Made by a program: the position numbers and the translations under genes. Positions 16,213 through 26,167 of a DNA stretch of 64,000 nt are shown here, piece after piece (positions within the stretch are counted from its first letter, which is position 1; every line of letters begins with the position of its first letter). Origin of the DNA: Spirochaetota bacterium (lineage in GTDB: Bacteria; Spirochaetota; UBA4802; UBA5550); the NCBI GenBank assembly GCA_017999915.1, contig JAGNKX010000006.1, positions 190,077 through 254,076 on the forward strand. The letters run 5' to 3'. The notes below the pieces were generated by a model. It saw only the letters and a list, made by a program, of their open reading frames with translations. It made no database searches and was not told where the DNA came from.

Positions 16213-17202
16213 ATGAAAAAACTCGTCACAGGCGCGACCGGGTTCATGGGCTCATCGATCGTAAGAGAGCTCTTGAAGGACGGCGAAGAAGTCAGGGTCC
16301 TCGTGCGTAAGACCAGCGACATGGGCAATATCGACGGCCTTGACGTGGAGATCGCTTATGGGGACATCCGCGACGGCGACTCCATGCGGCAAGCCCTCAA
16401 GGGCTGCGACACGCTCTATTACACGGCCGCTTTTTTCGCCCACTGGGTGCCGGACAGAAAACTGCCCTACGAGGTCAACGTCGAGGGGACGAAGACATCG
16501 ATGAAGGCGGCCCTCGACGCCGGGGTGCAGAAGGTGGTGTACACGAGCACCAACAACGCCCTGGGGGCCCACGGCCCGATACCGGTGGACGAAAGCGCCC
16601 AGTTCAACCACTGGAAAACCGGGGACCACTACTCCATCTCCAAGTACCTCGCAGAAGAGGAGGCGAAAAAGTTCGTTCCCCTGGGTCTGCCTATCGTCAT
16701 AGTCAATCCCACCCTGGTCATCGGCGTGCGCGATATCAAGCCGACACCCTCGGGGCAGATGATAATCGACATAGCCACGGGACAGATGCCCGGATACATC
16801 GAGGGGGGGACCAATATCATAGACGTGGAGGACGTCGCCCGGGGCCATATCCTCGCGGCCAAGAAAGGCAGGATCGGGGAGCGATACCTATTCGGTAACC
16901 AGAACATGACGGTATCCGAGTACTTCAGCCTGATTGCCGAGGTCGCGGGAGTCAGGCCACCGCGGATAAAGATACCGTACCACGCCGCCGTCGCCATGGG
17001 CTATCTCTTCGAGGCGGCGGCCTATTTCACGAAAAAGCCTCCGGTGGTCACGGCCTCGGAGGTGCGGATCGGCAAACTGCAGGAGTGGTATGACTGCTCC
17101 AAGGCAGTGAAGGAGCTGGGCCTTCCCCAGACGCCGGTGCGGCAGGCCATAGAGAAGGCCCTTCACTGGTTCACCGAAAATGGATATATTAAAAAGAAAT
17201 GA
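16213..17202 (+). CDS. NAD-dependent epimerase/dehydratase (extended SDR)
   Basis: 329 residues from ATG at 16213, which follows GGGAGGGGG. The longer start at 16150 would bury this ribosome site. The extended-SDR signature is TGATGFMGSSIVREL at the N-terminus, with DIRDGDSM after it and YSISKYLAEEEA as catalytic YxxxK. VNPTLVIGVRDIKPTPSGQ and the C-terminal EWYDCSKAVKELGLPQTP fit the dihydroflavonol reductase / hopanoid-associated HpnA / 3-beta-HSD-like subgroup. The substrate may be a sugar nucleotide, sterol or polyketide. It has no close operon partner. A hairpin overlaps its stop codon. Confidence 0.82.
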   Translation: MKKLVTGATGFMGSSIVRELLKDGEEVRVLVRKTSDMGNIDGLDVEIAYGDIRDGDSMRQALKGCDTLYYTAAFFAHWVPDRKLPYEVNVEGTKTSMKAALDAGVQKVVYTSTNNALGAHGPIPVDESAQFNHWKTGDHYSISKYLAEEEAKKFVPLGLPIVIVNPTLVIGVRDIKPTPSGQMIIDIATGQMPGYIEGGTNIIDVEDVARGHILAAKKGRIGERYLFGNQNMTVSEYFSLIAEVAGVRPPRIKIPYHAAVAMGYLFEAAAYFTKKPPVVTASEVRIGKLQEWYDCSKAVKELGLPQTPVRQAIEKALHWFTENGYIKKK

Positions 17203-17218
17203 CCCGGACGGGTCATTT
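17197..17218. terminator. Bidirectional hairpin between convergent genes
   Basis: AAATGACCC-GGAC-GGGTCATTT, a 9-bp stem. It contains the stop codons of both the epimerase (plus) and the 17213 gene (minus), so it likely terminates or protects both transcripts. Confidence 0.65.
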
Positions 17219-17740
17219 CTTCATCCGGTCTTCCCCGACCCATTCGTCCCAGCTCGATTCATATCCGTCATAATGGATAAAATATTTTTTGCCCTTCACC
17301 TTCAGAATGACCGCCGGATACCACTGGTCGTTCCACAGTACCTGTACGCGGTCGTTCACGGCATAACCGGCGGGGGCCGGATTCTCGGAACCGCCGGACG
17401 TGTCGGGACCGGCGACGCGGCGATAGGTTCCCGGTTTTTCCGAATCGAACTGGATCGTGAGCCTGTCCCCCTTCAGCTGGATGATCTTTAAAACCGGGGG
17501 GCCGTCGAAGCCGCAGTCGCTCAGCTTGATGATGTTGCCGGCCAGTGTCCACTTGCATTGAAAGGGACTGGGCCCGGAATAGGTAAAGGAGCCGTTTGCT
17601 TCAAAGATCAGGCTGTCCCGATTTCCCGGATAATTTTTGAGTTCTTTCAGATTTTCCCAGCTGCCGACAATGGGCGGATCGGCCAGGAGAGTGATGGGAA
17701 TAAGACAGGTAAAAACAAGCGTCAGCATTATGGTTTTCAT
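17213..17740 (-). CDS. Secreted protein with C-terminal Tudor-knot/chromo-barrel-like domain
   Basis: 175 residues from ATG at 17740. The start at 17800 would place 20 polar residues before the signal peptide. The signal peptide is KTIMLTLVFTCLIPITLLA. The middle VGSWENLKELKNYPGNRDSL...FQCKWTLAGNIIKLSD looks like a small lipocalin/DUF-type beta fold. The last about 45 residues (YAVNDRVQVLWNDQWYPAVI, then KYFIHYDGYESSWDEWV) match the Tudor-knot pattern, better known from intracellular chromatin or RNA proteins. The role of such a domain in an exported bacterial protein is unknown. Confidence 0.72.
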   Translation of the reverse strand: MKTIMLTLVFTCLIPITLLADPPIVGSWENLKELKNYPGNRDSLIFEANGSFTYSGPSPFQCKWTLAGNIIKLSDCGFDGPPVLKIIQLKGDRLTIQFDSEKPGTYRRVAGPDTSGGSENPAPAGYAVNDRVQVLWNDQWYPAVILKVKGKKYFIHYDGYESSWDEWVGEDRMKK

Positions 17741-17992
17741 AGGCTCCTCCTGTTTTTTATCGTCATGCAGGATCATAGCCATCGGATTATGATCTGTCAA
17801 TAATAAATGTCACGGTTGTTTTTCGCCCTGTCGATCGGGGTGTTTCATTGGCGAATCCCATGATCTGCCGCAGATACGCGGTCCTATTTTATATGTTGAC
17901 CGCGCCGGAGATATAGGACAGTATGAGGCCGTAACGCAATGATATTTGATAAGCTGATGAAGTCATAATGAATAAAAATCAGGATAAACCCT

Positions 17993-18970
17993 ATGAGAAT
18001 AATAGCGTATCTCATCATCATCTCTCTTTCCGCTTTAGCGGTCAGCTGCGACAAAAAGGCGGCAGACTTACCGGTAAAACAGTTCAGCAGCTACACATTG
18101 CGGCAGGGCCTGCCCCTCCATGAAAGGATTACACCGGCGCCGAAGGTCGTCACGGATTTCTGGATGGAAGCGGATGGCCGAAAGGATTATACTTCCTACT
18201 CGCCGAACGGAAGGGAAATGTCGGATATCAGAAAGAGCCTGGAACTGCTGCCGCCTCTTCATAAGAAGGTATTAAAAGAACGCCTCCTCGGTATTTATTT
18301 CATCAATAATTTTCTGGGGAGCGGCGGGGCGGACTGGGTCATTGACGGTAAAAGGAACCTTTATTTCTATTTAATCATCAATCCCAGGCTGCTGGCGATG
18401 AAAGACCTTTCGGAAATGCTGACATGGCGGGAGCGTTCATGCTTTATCGATGAAAGGGATGTAACGATTTCGGTGAATTGCGGCAGCGGCGTCAATCAGT
18501 TGACCTACATAATGCTCCATGAAGGCACCCATATGATAGATTATGCGAACCGGATCACTCCCAATGTTGAAAAGGAAGTGATTGAATTGTACAACGACAC
18601 AAAGACGGAGACGGATTTTGTCAGGGGTGTCTGGAAATCAATCCATGATCCGGTCAGGCCCTATAATTTCAGAAAAGACGTGACTTTTTATGGATTCAAC
18701 AAGGGCCCAAAGATAAAGGCGTCGGATGCCCCGAGCATATATCGCGGTCTGTCAGAGAGCCCCTTCGTATCCCTCTATGGTAGTCAGAGCTGGGCAGAAG
18801 ACCTTGCGGATTTCGTCACCTTTTATCACGTGACCCAAAAGATGAAGCACCCCTATGTCATATCGGTTAAGATAAAAGGAAAGGAGATCGTCAACTACAA
18901 GCCAATGGATAATCCCGAGGTGAAAAAGCGTTTCTGGCTGATGGCCGGGTTTTATGAGAATAAACCATGA
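17993..18970 (+). CDS. Lipoprotein, putative zinc metallopeptidase (HEGTH)
   Basis: 325 residues. The N-terminus MRIIAYLIIISLSALAVSCD is a lipoprotein signal with Cys19 in the lipobox AVSC. Near residue 178 is IMLHEGTHMIDY, an HExxH zinc-protease motif. A possible third ligand lies in SWAEDLADFVTFYHV about 90 residues later, as in gluzincin-like arrangements. It could be a peptidase anchored in a membrane or a non-catalytic relic. I know similar uncharacterised lipoproteins in spirochaetes but cannot name the family. It stands alone, with no operon partner visible. Confidence 0.72.
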   Translation: MRIIAYLIIISLSALAVSCDKKAADLPVKQFSSYTLRQGLPLHERITPAPKVVTDFWMEADGRKDYTSYSPNGREMSDIRKSLELLPPLHKKVLKERLLGIYFINNFLGSGGADWVIDGKRNLYFYLIINPRLLAMKDLSEMLTWRERSCFIDERDVTISVNCGSGVNQLTYIMLHEGTHMIDYANRITPNVEKEVIELYNDTKTETDFVRGVWKSIHDPVRPYNFRKDVTFYGFNKGPKIKASDAPSIYRGLSESPFVSLYGSQSWAEDLADFVTFYHVTQKMKHPYVISVKIKGKEIVNYKPMDNPEVKKRFWLMAGFYENKP

Positions 18971-19086
18971 GTTTGAGGGAATAATATTCATAATTTATTG
19001 TCATAATCGATATCTTTTCGATATATTGAACGTGCGGGTGTGGCGGGCATAGACCATGTTTATCGTTGATGGCGGGTGATGATAAA

Positions 19087-21552
19087 ATGGATGAATCTCC
19101 GGTACATATTATAAAAACGGATCCCTCCCTTGCGGGACTTTCAAGCGAGGTTTTTCAGTTCCCTGCCGGAAGTTCCCCCCTGGCCATCGCCTTTATTTCG
19201 CCCCATCTGGATTTCTCGGACGTCGTGTCGCGTTTAATGGGCCATGCCGGGAATACTCCTCTGGTGGCAGTGTCCACGGCGGGCGAGCTCTGTTCCATCA
19301 ATCAGGGCGAGCAGCTCTACTGCCCCACGGGTCAGTCCTGGTCTACGGTTGTCGTCGAAGTGTTTTCCCCTTCTTTGATCAATGCGGCCAGCATTCACGC
19401 CATTCCTCTGCCCAATGAGGATATCCGTCGCGGGACGCCCTCTGTCCCGTGGGATGAAAGGGTCAGGCGAATCGCCCATTCGCTGGCCTCGGTCCGGCCC
19501 TCTTTTCCGCTCAGCGTCCGTGACAGCTTCGCGCTGACCTTCATTGACGGGTTATCGGCCTGCGAAGGCCAGTTCATGGAGGCGGTATACGCCAGCGGCC
19601 GCTTCCCGGTGCTCTTTGTGGGCGGTTCGGCCGGCGGCAAGCTGGATTACCGGCATACATACCTCTTTGACGGATCCCGGGTTATTGAAGACCACGCGAT
19701 CGTGATTTTCGTGAAGGTCGCGCCCGGCATGGCCTACAGCGTTCTCAAGTCGCATAATTTCCGCAAGACCGGCGTTTCATTTGTTGTCGTGGACGCCGAT
19801 CCTGACCGGCGTACCGTATCCCTGGTCCAGGACACGCAATCCGGCCGCATCTTACCTCTGGTGGATTATTTGACCATGCTGCTGGGCGTGCCGCCCGGGG
19901 AGCTGGATGATAGGCTGACCGGATATTCCTTCGGTATCGAGCTGGAGGGGGAATTATTCATACGGGCCGTTAGAGAAATAGATCCGGACAATAGAGTAAT
20001 GACGTTTTTTTGCGACATAAGCCCCGGTGATGAGCTTTTCTTGCTGGAGGCCGTGGATTTCATTGAAACCACGCGCCGCGCCTTTGACGATTTTTTGCTG
20101 GGCAAACCCCGACCGGTTGTGGCGATCCTGAACGACTGCATCCTGCGCCGCATTGGCAACTCTTGCGAGCTCGACGGTCTCTCCTCCCGCTGGTCGTTTC
20201 CCATGGCCGGTTTTTCGACCTTCGGCGAGATCTTCGGCATCAATATCAATCAAACATTGACCGCCATAGTATTCTTCGAGGACAGTGACGGCCATTTTCG
20301 TGACGCCTTCATAGATAATTTCCCTGCCATCTATGCGGGCTTCGCCCAGACCAGGCTGCACCGCCTGATGACGCTGAACCGCCTGCTGATCCGGGCCGCC
20401 GACCAGATGAACAAGATGACCGTGGGGGAGTTGCCCATTAATCCGCTCCTGGGCAAATACCCGGATGAGATCGGCTACCTTGCCAACGCCTTTCATCGCT
20501 TGATGGAGAAGCTGCTGAACAATCAAAAAGAGATGGCCCAGATCATCGAGTTTCTTCCGGATCCGACCTTTGTCCTAGACCAGGAGCAGAAAGTGGTCTT
20601 CTGGAACAAGGCCATGGAACAATTGACCGGAACGAAGAAGGAGGATATGATCGGACAGGGCGATTACGCATACGCCGTTCCTTTGTACCGGGAAAGGCGG
20701 CCGATTCTGATCGATGCCATTTTTCTTCCCGACGTCGAGCCGGATGAACGGTATAGGAACGCCCATCGTGTCGATAATACCATCTATACGGAAACGTATA
20801 TTCCCCACATGAACCGGAATGCCGGCGCATACCTCTGGATAGCGGCGGCCCCGTTGTTCGATTCAAGCGGCCGGCGTATCGGGGCCATCGAGGTCATACG
20901 GGACATCACCGAACGAAAGCATGCCGAGCAGGCCCTGGAGAAATCGCTGGAGGAAAAGAATGTTCTTTTCAGAGAGCTCCAGCACCGGGTCAAGAATAAT
21001 CTCAATATCATCGCGAGCCTTCTTAACCTTTCCATACCTGATTTGACCGATGACCATTCAATAAAGATCATCAATGACACGGTATCCAGAATACACTCCA
21101 TTTCGGAAATATATACCCAGTTGAATGATACCGGCGATCCGCGGGAAGTTGATCTGGATGACTACATTAAAAAAATGGCCCTATCCCTTGTCGATACCCT
21201 GACCGTGGGAAACAGGCGTATTGACGTGAACATGAAGCTTGATGGCATCAAGCTTGACATCAAGCGCGCGGTACCGCTCGGGCTTATTTTAAATGAATCG
21301 ATGACTAATACGGTGAAATATGCCTACCCTGATGAATCAACGGGAGTATTGAATGTCGAGCTCGGCAAAAAAGGGGAATATATCACCCTTGTCGTTTCAG
21401 ATGACGGTATCGGATTGCCGGAGGCCGTGAAAAACGGCACATCAAGGGGAATGGGATTGCAGCTCATGGAGATGCTCACCAGGCAGATAAAAGGAGAGCT
21501 GGCAATCAATTCCGGGAATGGCACCTCCATAGGGGTGACATTTAAAGAGTGA
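19087..21552 (+). CDS. FIST-domain sensor histidine kinase
   Basis: 821 residues from ATG at 19087. GGGTGATG precedes it, and two starts 18-21 bases earlier are possible. Domains in order: FIST_N (about 20-230, with AFISPHLDFSDVV and FVGGSAGGKLDY), FIST_C (about 240-400, with RAVREIDPDNRVMTFFCDI), a linker, a PAS domain (about 490-620, IIEFLPDPTFVLDQEQKVVFWNKAME), then HisKA_2 with FRELQHRVKNNLNIIASLLNLSIPDL carrying the phospho-acceptor His, and an HATPase_c domain (LGLILNESMTNTVKYAYP; DDGIGLPE). FIST domains bind small ligands such as amino acids or nitric-oxide-linked signals. No transmembrane helix is visible, so it is cytoplasmic. No response regulator is adjacent. Confidence 0.9.
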   Translation: MDESPVHIIKTDPSLAGLSSEVFQFPAGSSPLAIAFISPHLDFSDVVSRLMGHAGNTPLVAVSTAGELCSINQGEQLYCPTGQSWSTVVVEVFSPSLINAASIHAIPLPNEDIRRGTPSVPWDERVRRIAHSLASVRPSFPLSVRDSFALTFIDGLSACEGQFMEAVYASGRFPVLFVGGSAGGKLDYRHTYLFDGSRVIEDHAIVIFVKVAPGMAYSVLKSHNFRKTGVSFVVVDADPDRRTVSLVQDTQSGRILPLVDYLTMLLGVPPGELDDRLTGYSFGIELEGELFIRAVREIDPDNRVMTFFCDISPGDELFLLEAVDFIETTRRAFDDFLLGKPRPVVAILNDCILRRIGNSCELDGLSSRWSFPMAGFSTFGEIFGININQTLTAIVFFEDSDGHFRDAFIDNFPAIYAGFAQTRLHRLMTLNRLLIRAADQMNKMTVGELPINPLLGKYPDEIGYLANAFHRLMEKLLNNQKEMAQIIEFLPDPTFVLDQEQKVVFWNKAMEQLTGTKKEDMIGQGDYAYAVPLYRERRPILIDAIFLPDVEPDERYRNAHRVDNTIYTETYIPHMNRNAGAYLWIAAAPLFDSSGRRIGAIEVIRDITERKHAEQALEKSLEEKNVLFRELQHRVKNNLNIIASLLNLSIPDLTDDHSIKIINDTVSRIHSISEIYTQLNDTGDPREVDLDDYIKKMALSLVDTLTVGNRRIDVNMKLDGIKLDIKRAVPLGLILNESMTNTVKYAYPDESTGVLNVELGKKGEYITLVVSDDGIGLPEAVKNGTSRGMGLQLMEMLTRQIKGELAINSGNGTSIGVTFKE

Positions 21553-21610
21553 CCCGGTGGGTATCGTTTCATCATAAATAAAAAGAAAGTGACCCCGATT
21601 TTTTCACGTT

Positions 21611-21660
21611 TTGACTTGACCTTTTCCGGTTTTTATATTAATATTAAGAATCATTATTAA
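21611..21660 (+). promoter_or_regulatory. perR promoter and PerR/Fur-type box
   Basis: TTGACT (21611-21616), 17-bp spacer, TATATT (21634-21639). A near-perfect dyad TTAAGAAT-C-ATTATTAA (21644-21660) ends one base before the start codon and covers the transcription start. It matches Fur/PerR-type boxes in form (8-1-8, 7 of 8 pairs). The leader is only about 15 nt with no clear ribosome site. Confidence 0.65.
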
Positions 21661-21661
21661 C

Positions 21662-22060
21662 ATGAAAACCATACGCCGCAAAAGCAGACAGCGCGAAAGG
21701 ATTTGCGAGTTCATACGATCCCGCATGGATCATCCGACGGCGCAGCATGTCTATGACGCATTGAAAAAGGAAATGCCCTCCCTCAGCCTGGGCAATGTGT
21801 ATCGCAATATCAGCATACTGGTCGAGGAAGGGCGTTTAACGCGCAGGGAGTTCGGCGACGGGATGGAGCATTATGACGCCATACCGGGATTGCATTATCA
21901 CTTCATCTGCGATACATGCAAAACCGTTACTGATTTTCCCATGACTGTACAGGACCTGATAACGAAAAAGGCCCGGGAAATGACGAAGAGTCACATATCA
22001 GGCCATACCATACAGTTTTACGGCATTTGTGACAAATGCCTGAAACGAAAAAAGAAATAA
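21662..22060 (+). CDS. perR: Fur-family regulator, PerR type
   Basis: 132 residues. Helix-turn-helix TAQHVYDALKKEMPSLSLGN is followed by VYRNISILVEEGRLTRREFG. The regulatory metal site is in GDGMEHYDAIPGLHYHFIC, and two CxxC pairs (CDTC, CDKC) form the structural zinc site. PerR senses peroxide by metal-catalysed oxidation. The assignment over Fur rests on the neighbours bacterioferritin and KatG and on similarity to PerR proteins of about this size. It likely represses itself via the box at 21644-21660. An operator for the downstream genes was not identified with confidence. Confidence 0.82.
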   Translation: MKTIRRKSRQRERICEFIRSRMDHPTAQHVYDALKKEMPSLSLGNVYRNISILVEEGRLTRREFGDGMEHYDAIPGLHYHFICDTCKTVTDFPMTVQDLITKKAREMTKSHISGHTIQFYGICDKCLKRKKK

Positions 22061-22153
22061 TAAGTATCGCGGGCAACAAGGCCATGGCGTCAATGGGGGC
22101 CATGGTCCAGGGATTGGCATCTTAAAATTTCTAACAATAATGGGAGGTTGTAA

Positions 22154-22624
22154 ATGAAAGGAAACGAGAAACTTATCGGCGCGCTCAATGCGCTCCTTGC
22201 GGACGAGCTGACGGCGATCAATCAGTACATGGTGCATTCGGAGATGTGCGACGACTGGGGATATGAGAAGCTCCACAAGCACTTCGAGAAGCGCGCCATA
22301 GACGAGATGAAGCACGCGGAAAAGCTCATCGGCCGCATCCTGTTCCTGGAGGGCACGCCGACGGTCAGTACGCTGAACAAGATCATGATCGGGGACAAGG
22401 TTGACAAGCAGCTGGCCAACGACCATGTCGCTGAGGAGGGGGCCATCAAGGCCTACAATGAGGCCATCATCCTCGCCGGCGAGGTGAAGGATTTCGCCAC
22501 TCGCGATTTTCTCCAGCAGATATTGAACGATGAAGACGCCCACATGGACGGCATCGAGGAGCTGCAGAGCCAGATAGAGCAGATGTCGCTCCAGGTGTTT
22601 TTAACGACGCAGGTAAAAGAATAA
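22154..22624 (+). CDS. bfr: Bacterioferritin
   Basis: 156 residues, the usual bacterioferritin length. The di-iron centre residues are in LLADELTAINQYMVH (Glu18), IDEMKHAEKLIGR (Glu and His, with the haem-ligating Met in DEMKHAE) and DEDAHMDGIEEL (Glu and His near the C-terminus). It stores iron as a mineral core and limits Fenton chemistry. GGGAGG precedes the ATG. It lies between perR and katG in the same direction, 19 bp before katG, so bfr and katG are very likely co-transcribed as a peroxide-defence operon. Confidence 0.95.
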   Translation: MKGNEKLIGALNALLADELTAINQYMVHSEMCDDWGYEKLHKHFEKRAIDEMKHAEKLIGRILFLEGTPTVSTLNKIMIGDKVDKQLANDHVAEEGAIKAYNEAIILAGEVKDFATRDFLQQILNDEDAHMDGIEELQSQIEQMSLQVFLTTQVKE

Positions 22625-24811
<2,187 letters not shown>

Positions 24812-24967
24812 TCGAAGCAGGACCGTCTTCGGCGGCTGCGAAGGGCTACCCGGCAATGGCCGGCGGACCTTCGGGGCCGGAGGGGCCCTGAAGGCGCCGT
24901 TGAACCGGCATGCCTGCAGGGAATATGAAGAAGAGAGCTGTAATGGAACAATGGCAGTAATCAAAGG

Positions 24968-24993
24968 CGGGGGCCCAAACCCCCGTCTTTTTT
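24968..24993 (+). terminator. Rho-independent terminator after katG
   Basis: CGGGGG-CCCAAA-CCCCCG followed by TCTTTTTT. Ends the bfr-katG transcript about 155 bp after the katG stop. Confidence 0.9.
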
Positions 24994-25097
24994 ACTTGTA
25001 GGGATTTCGCACTCTATGATCGATGGACAAAGCCTGATGTGATGGTTGATATGCTGCGCGCTCCGATTATTGCGCAGGCGCCCATAAGATAAGAAGC

Positions 25098-25652
25098 TTA
25101 TAAAACCAGCGGCGGCATTCCCGAAACAAGTATTCTTGCTTCATCAGCAGAGCTGTTGACCATTGTGCACGCCACATAGGACTTAAAATTGATTGAATCG
25201 CCTTTGCCGACTGTGAATGTTTCATCGTCGAGATTCACCGCGATCGATCCCGATATTCCATAGATTATCCGCTCGCCGTTTATGGTTTCATCAAGTTTCG
25301 CGATTTCCAGGGTCGAGCCCGGATTGATTTCGACAATGAACGATTCAAGGGCGTTATTTTGTAATTTTGAGGCGAGCAGCGTGAGTTTGATGCCATGGTC
25401 CCTGCTTGTGAGCGTTTCCGCGTCGGCTTCGCTCACGTATACATACTTCTTCTGCTCTACCTGCTTGAAAAAATCCGAAAAATTTACCGCGTAAAACCTC
25501 AGCAATTCTTCAAGGGACTGTAAAGAAGGCGTAATTTTATCATTTTCAATCTGGGACAGAAGACTGACCGAGACATTGATGCGCTCGGCTACTTCTTTTA
25601 TGGTATATTCCTTTTTAAGCCTGATTTTTTTTAACGAAGGGCCTATGTCCAT
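25098..25652 (-). CDS. XRE-cupin transcriptional regulator (paralogue A)
   Basis: 184 residues. The N-terminal XRE helix-turn-helix is LKKIRLKKEYTIKEVAERIN, then VSVSLLSQIENDKITPSLQSLEELLRFY. The C-terminal about 80 residues are a cupin: INPGSTLEIAKLDETINGERIIYG, VNLDDETFTVGKGDSINFKS. Such proteins sense a small metabolite, often related to amino-acid or redox balance, and act as local repressors. A paralogue of identical length is at 43608-44162. A 53-residue membrane protein gene lies 31 bp upstream in the same direction. Confidence 0.88.
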   Translation of the reverse strand: MDIGPSLKKIRLKKEYTIKEVAERINVSVSLLSQIENDKITPSLQSLEELLRFYAVNFSDFFKQVEQKKYVYVSEADAETLTSRDHGIKLTLLASKLQNNALESFIVEINPGSTLEIAKLDETINGERIIYGISGSIAVNLDDETFTVGKGDSINFKSYVACTMVNSSADEARILVSGMPPLVL

Positions 25653-25683
25653 GGCGTGAAGTGTCCGTTAGCAATTCATGTTT

Positions 25684-25845
25684 CTATTTAAAAACCCCCG
25701 CGAGATAAAAGATGCCGCACATGGCGCCGAATATCGCGGTTACCACGACAATAATCGTGATAACCGTAGTCTTATCAATTACTATATCATATTTTTTAAA
25801 GCTTTTACGATATTCCTTTGAGGTTCTTTTTCCGTCGTCTGGCAT
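25684..25845 (-). CDS. Small single-pass membrane protein, 53 residues
   Basis: The frame starts at ATG 25845 (MPDDGKRTSKEYRKSFKKYD), preceded by GGAGATGAAC with good spacing, and ends at TAG 25684-25686. A basic N-terminus is followed by one long hydrophobic helix (VITIIVVVTAIFGAMCGIFYLAG). It is most likely the first gene of an operon with the XRE-cupin regulator. It may be a small membrane signal or tether, which is inference. Confidence 0.6.
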   Translation of the reverse strand: MPDDGKRTSKEYRKSFKKYDIVIDKTTVITIIVVVTAIFGAMCGIFYLAGVFK

Positions 25846-26167
25846 TTGTTCATCTCCGATAATTTGCTATGTAATGGATTTTCTACATATAAAAATACAG
25901 AGGTGATATCAATATGTCAATAAAAAATTCATTTAAAATGAAATATATTAATTAAAAATTCATTAAAAATAAAAATAATTGGTTTTACAACTGTTTTTTT
26001 ATTTGGTTGGACCTATATAATTGAAAAATGAATATTTATGCGCCAAGGTCATGATCAAAGCAATGGTAGCCATTATCCGGCAATTAAGGATGTTGCCGTC
26101 TTGCGCGACAGTACGGGATTTTTTGAATCGAACATTATAGGCTAAGTCACGATACGATACGGAGATG
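25846..26167. other. Intergenic stretch, no gene seen
   Basis: 322 bp of AT-rich sequence between the small membrane protein and the end of treS. It carries several runs such as TAAAAATTCATTAAAAATAAAAA but no open frame, hairpin with T-tract or repeat that I can support. Confidence 0.5.

Noticed and set aside
22082-22105. CCATGGC/GCCATGG inverted repeat between perR and bfr as terminator
   Set aside because: The stem is short and no T-tract follows, so I could not support a terminator or attenuator.
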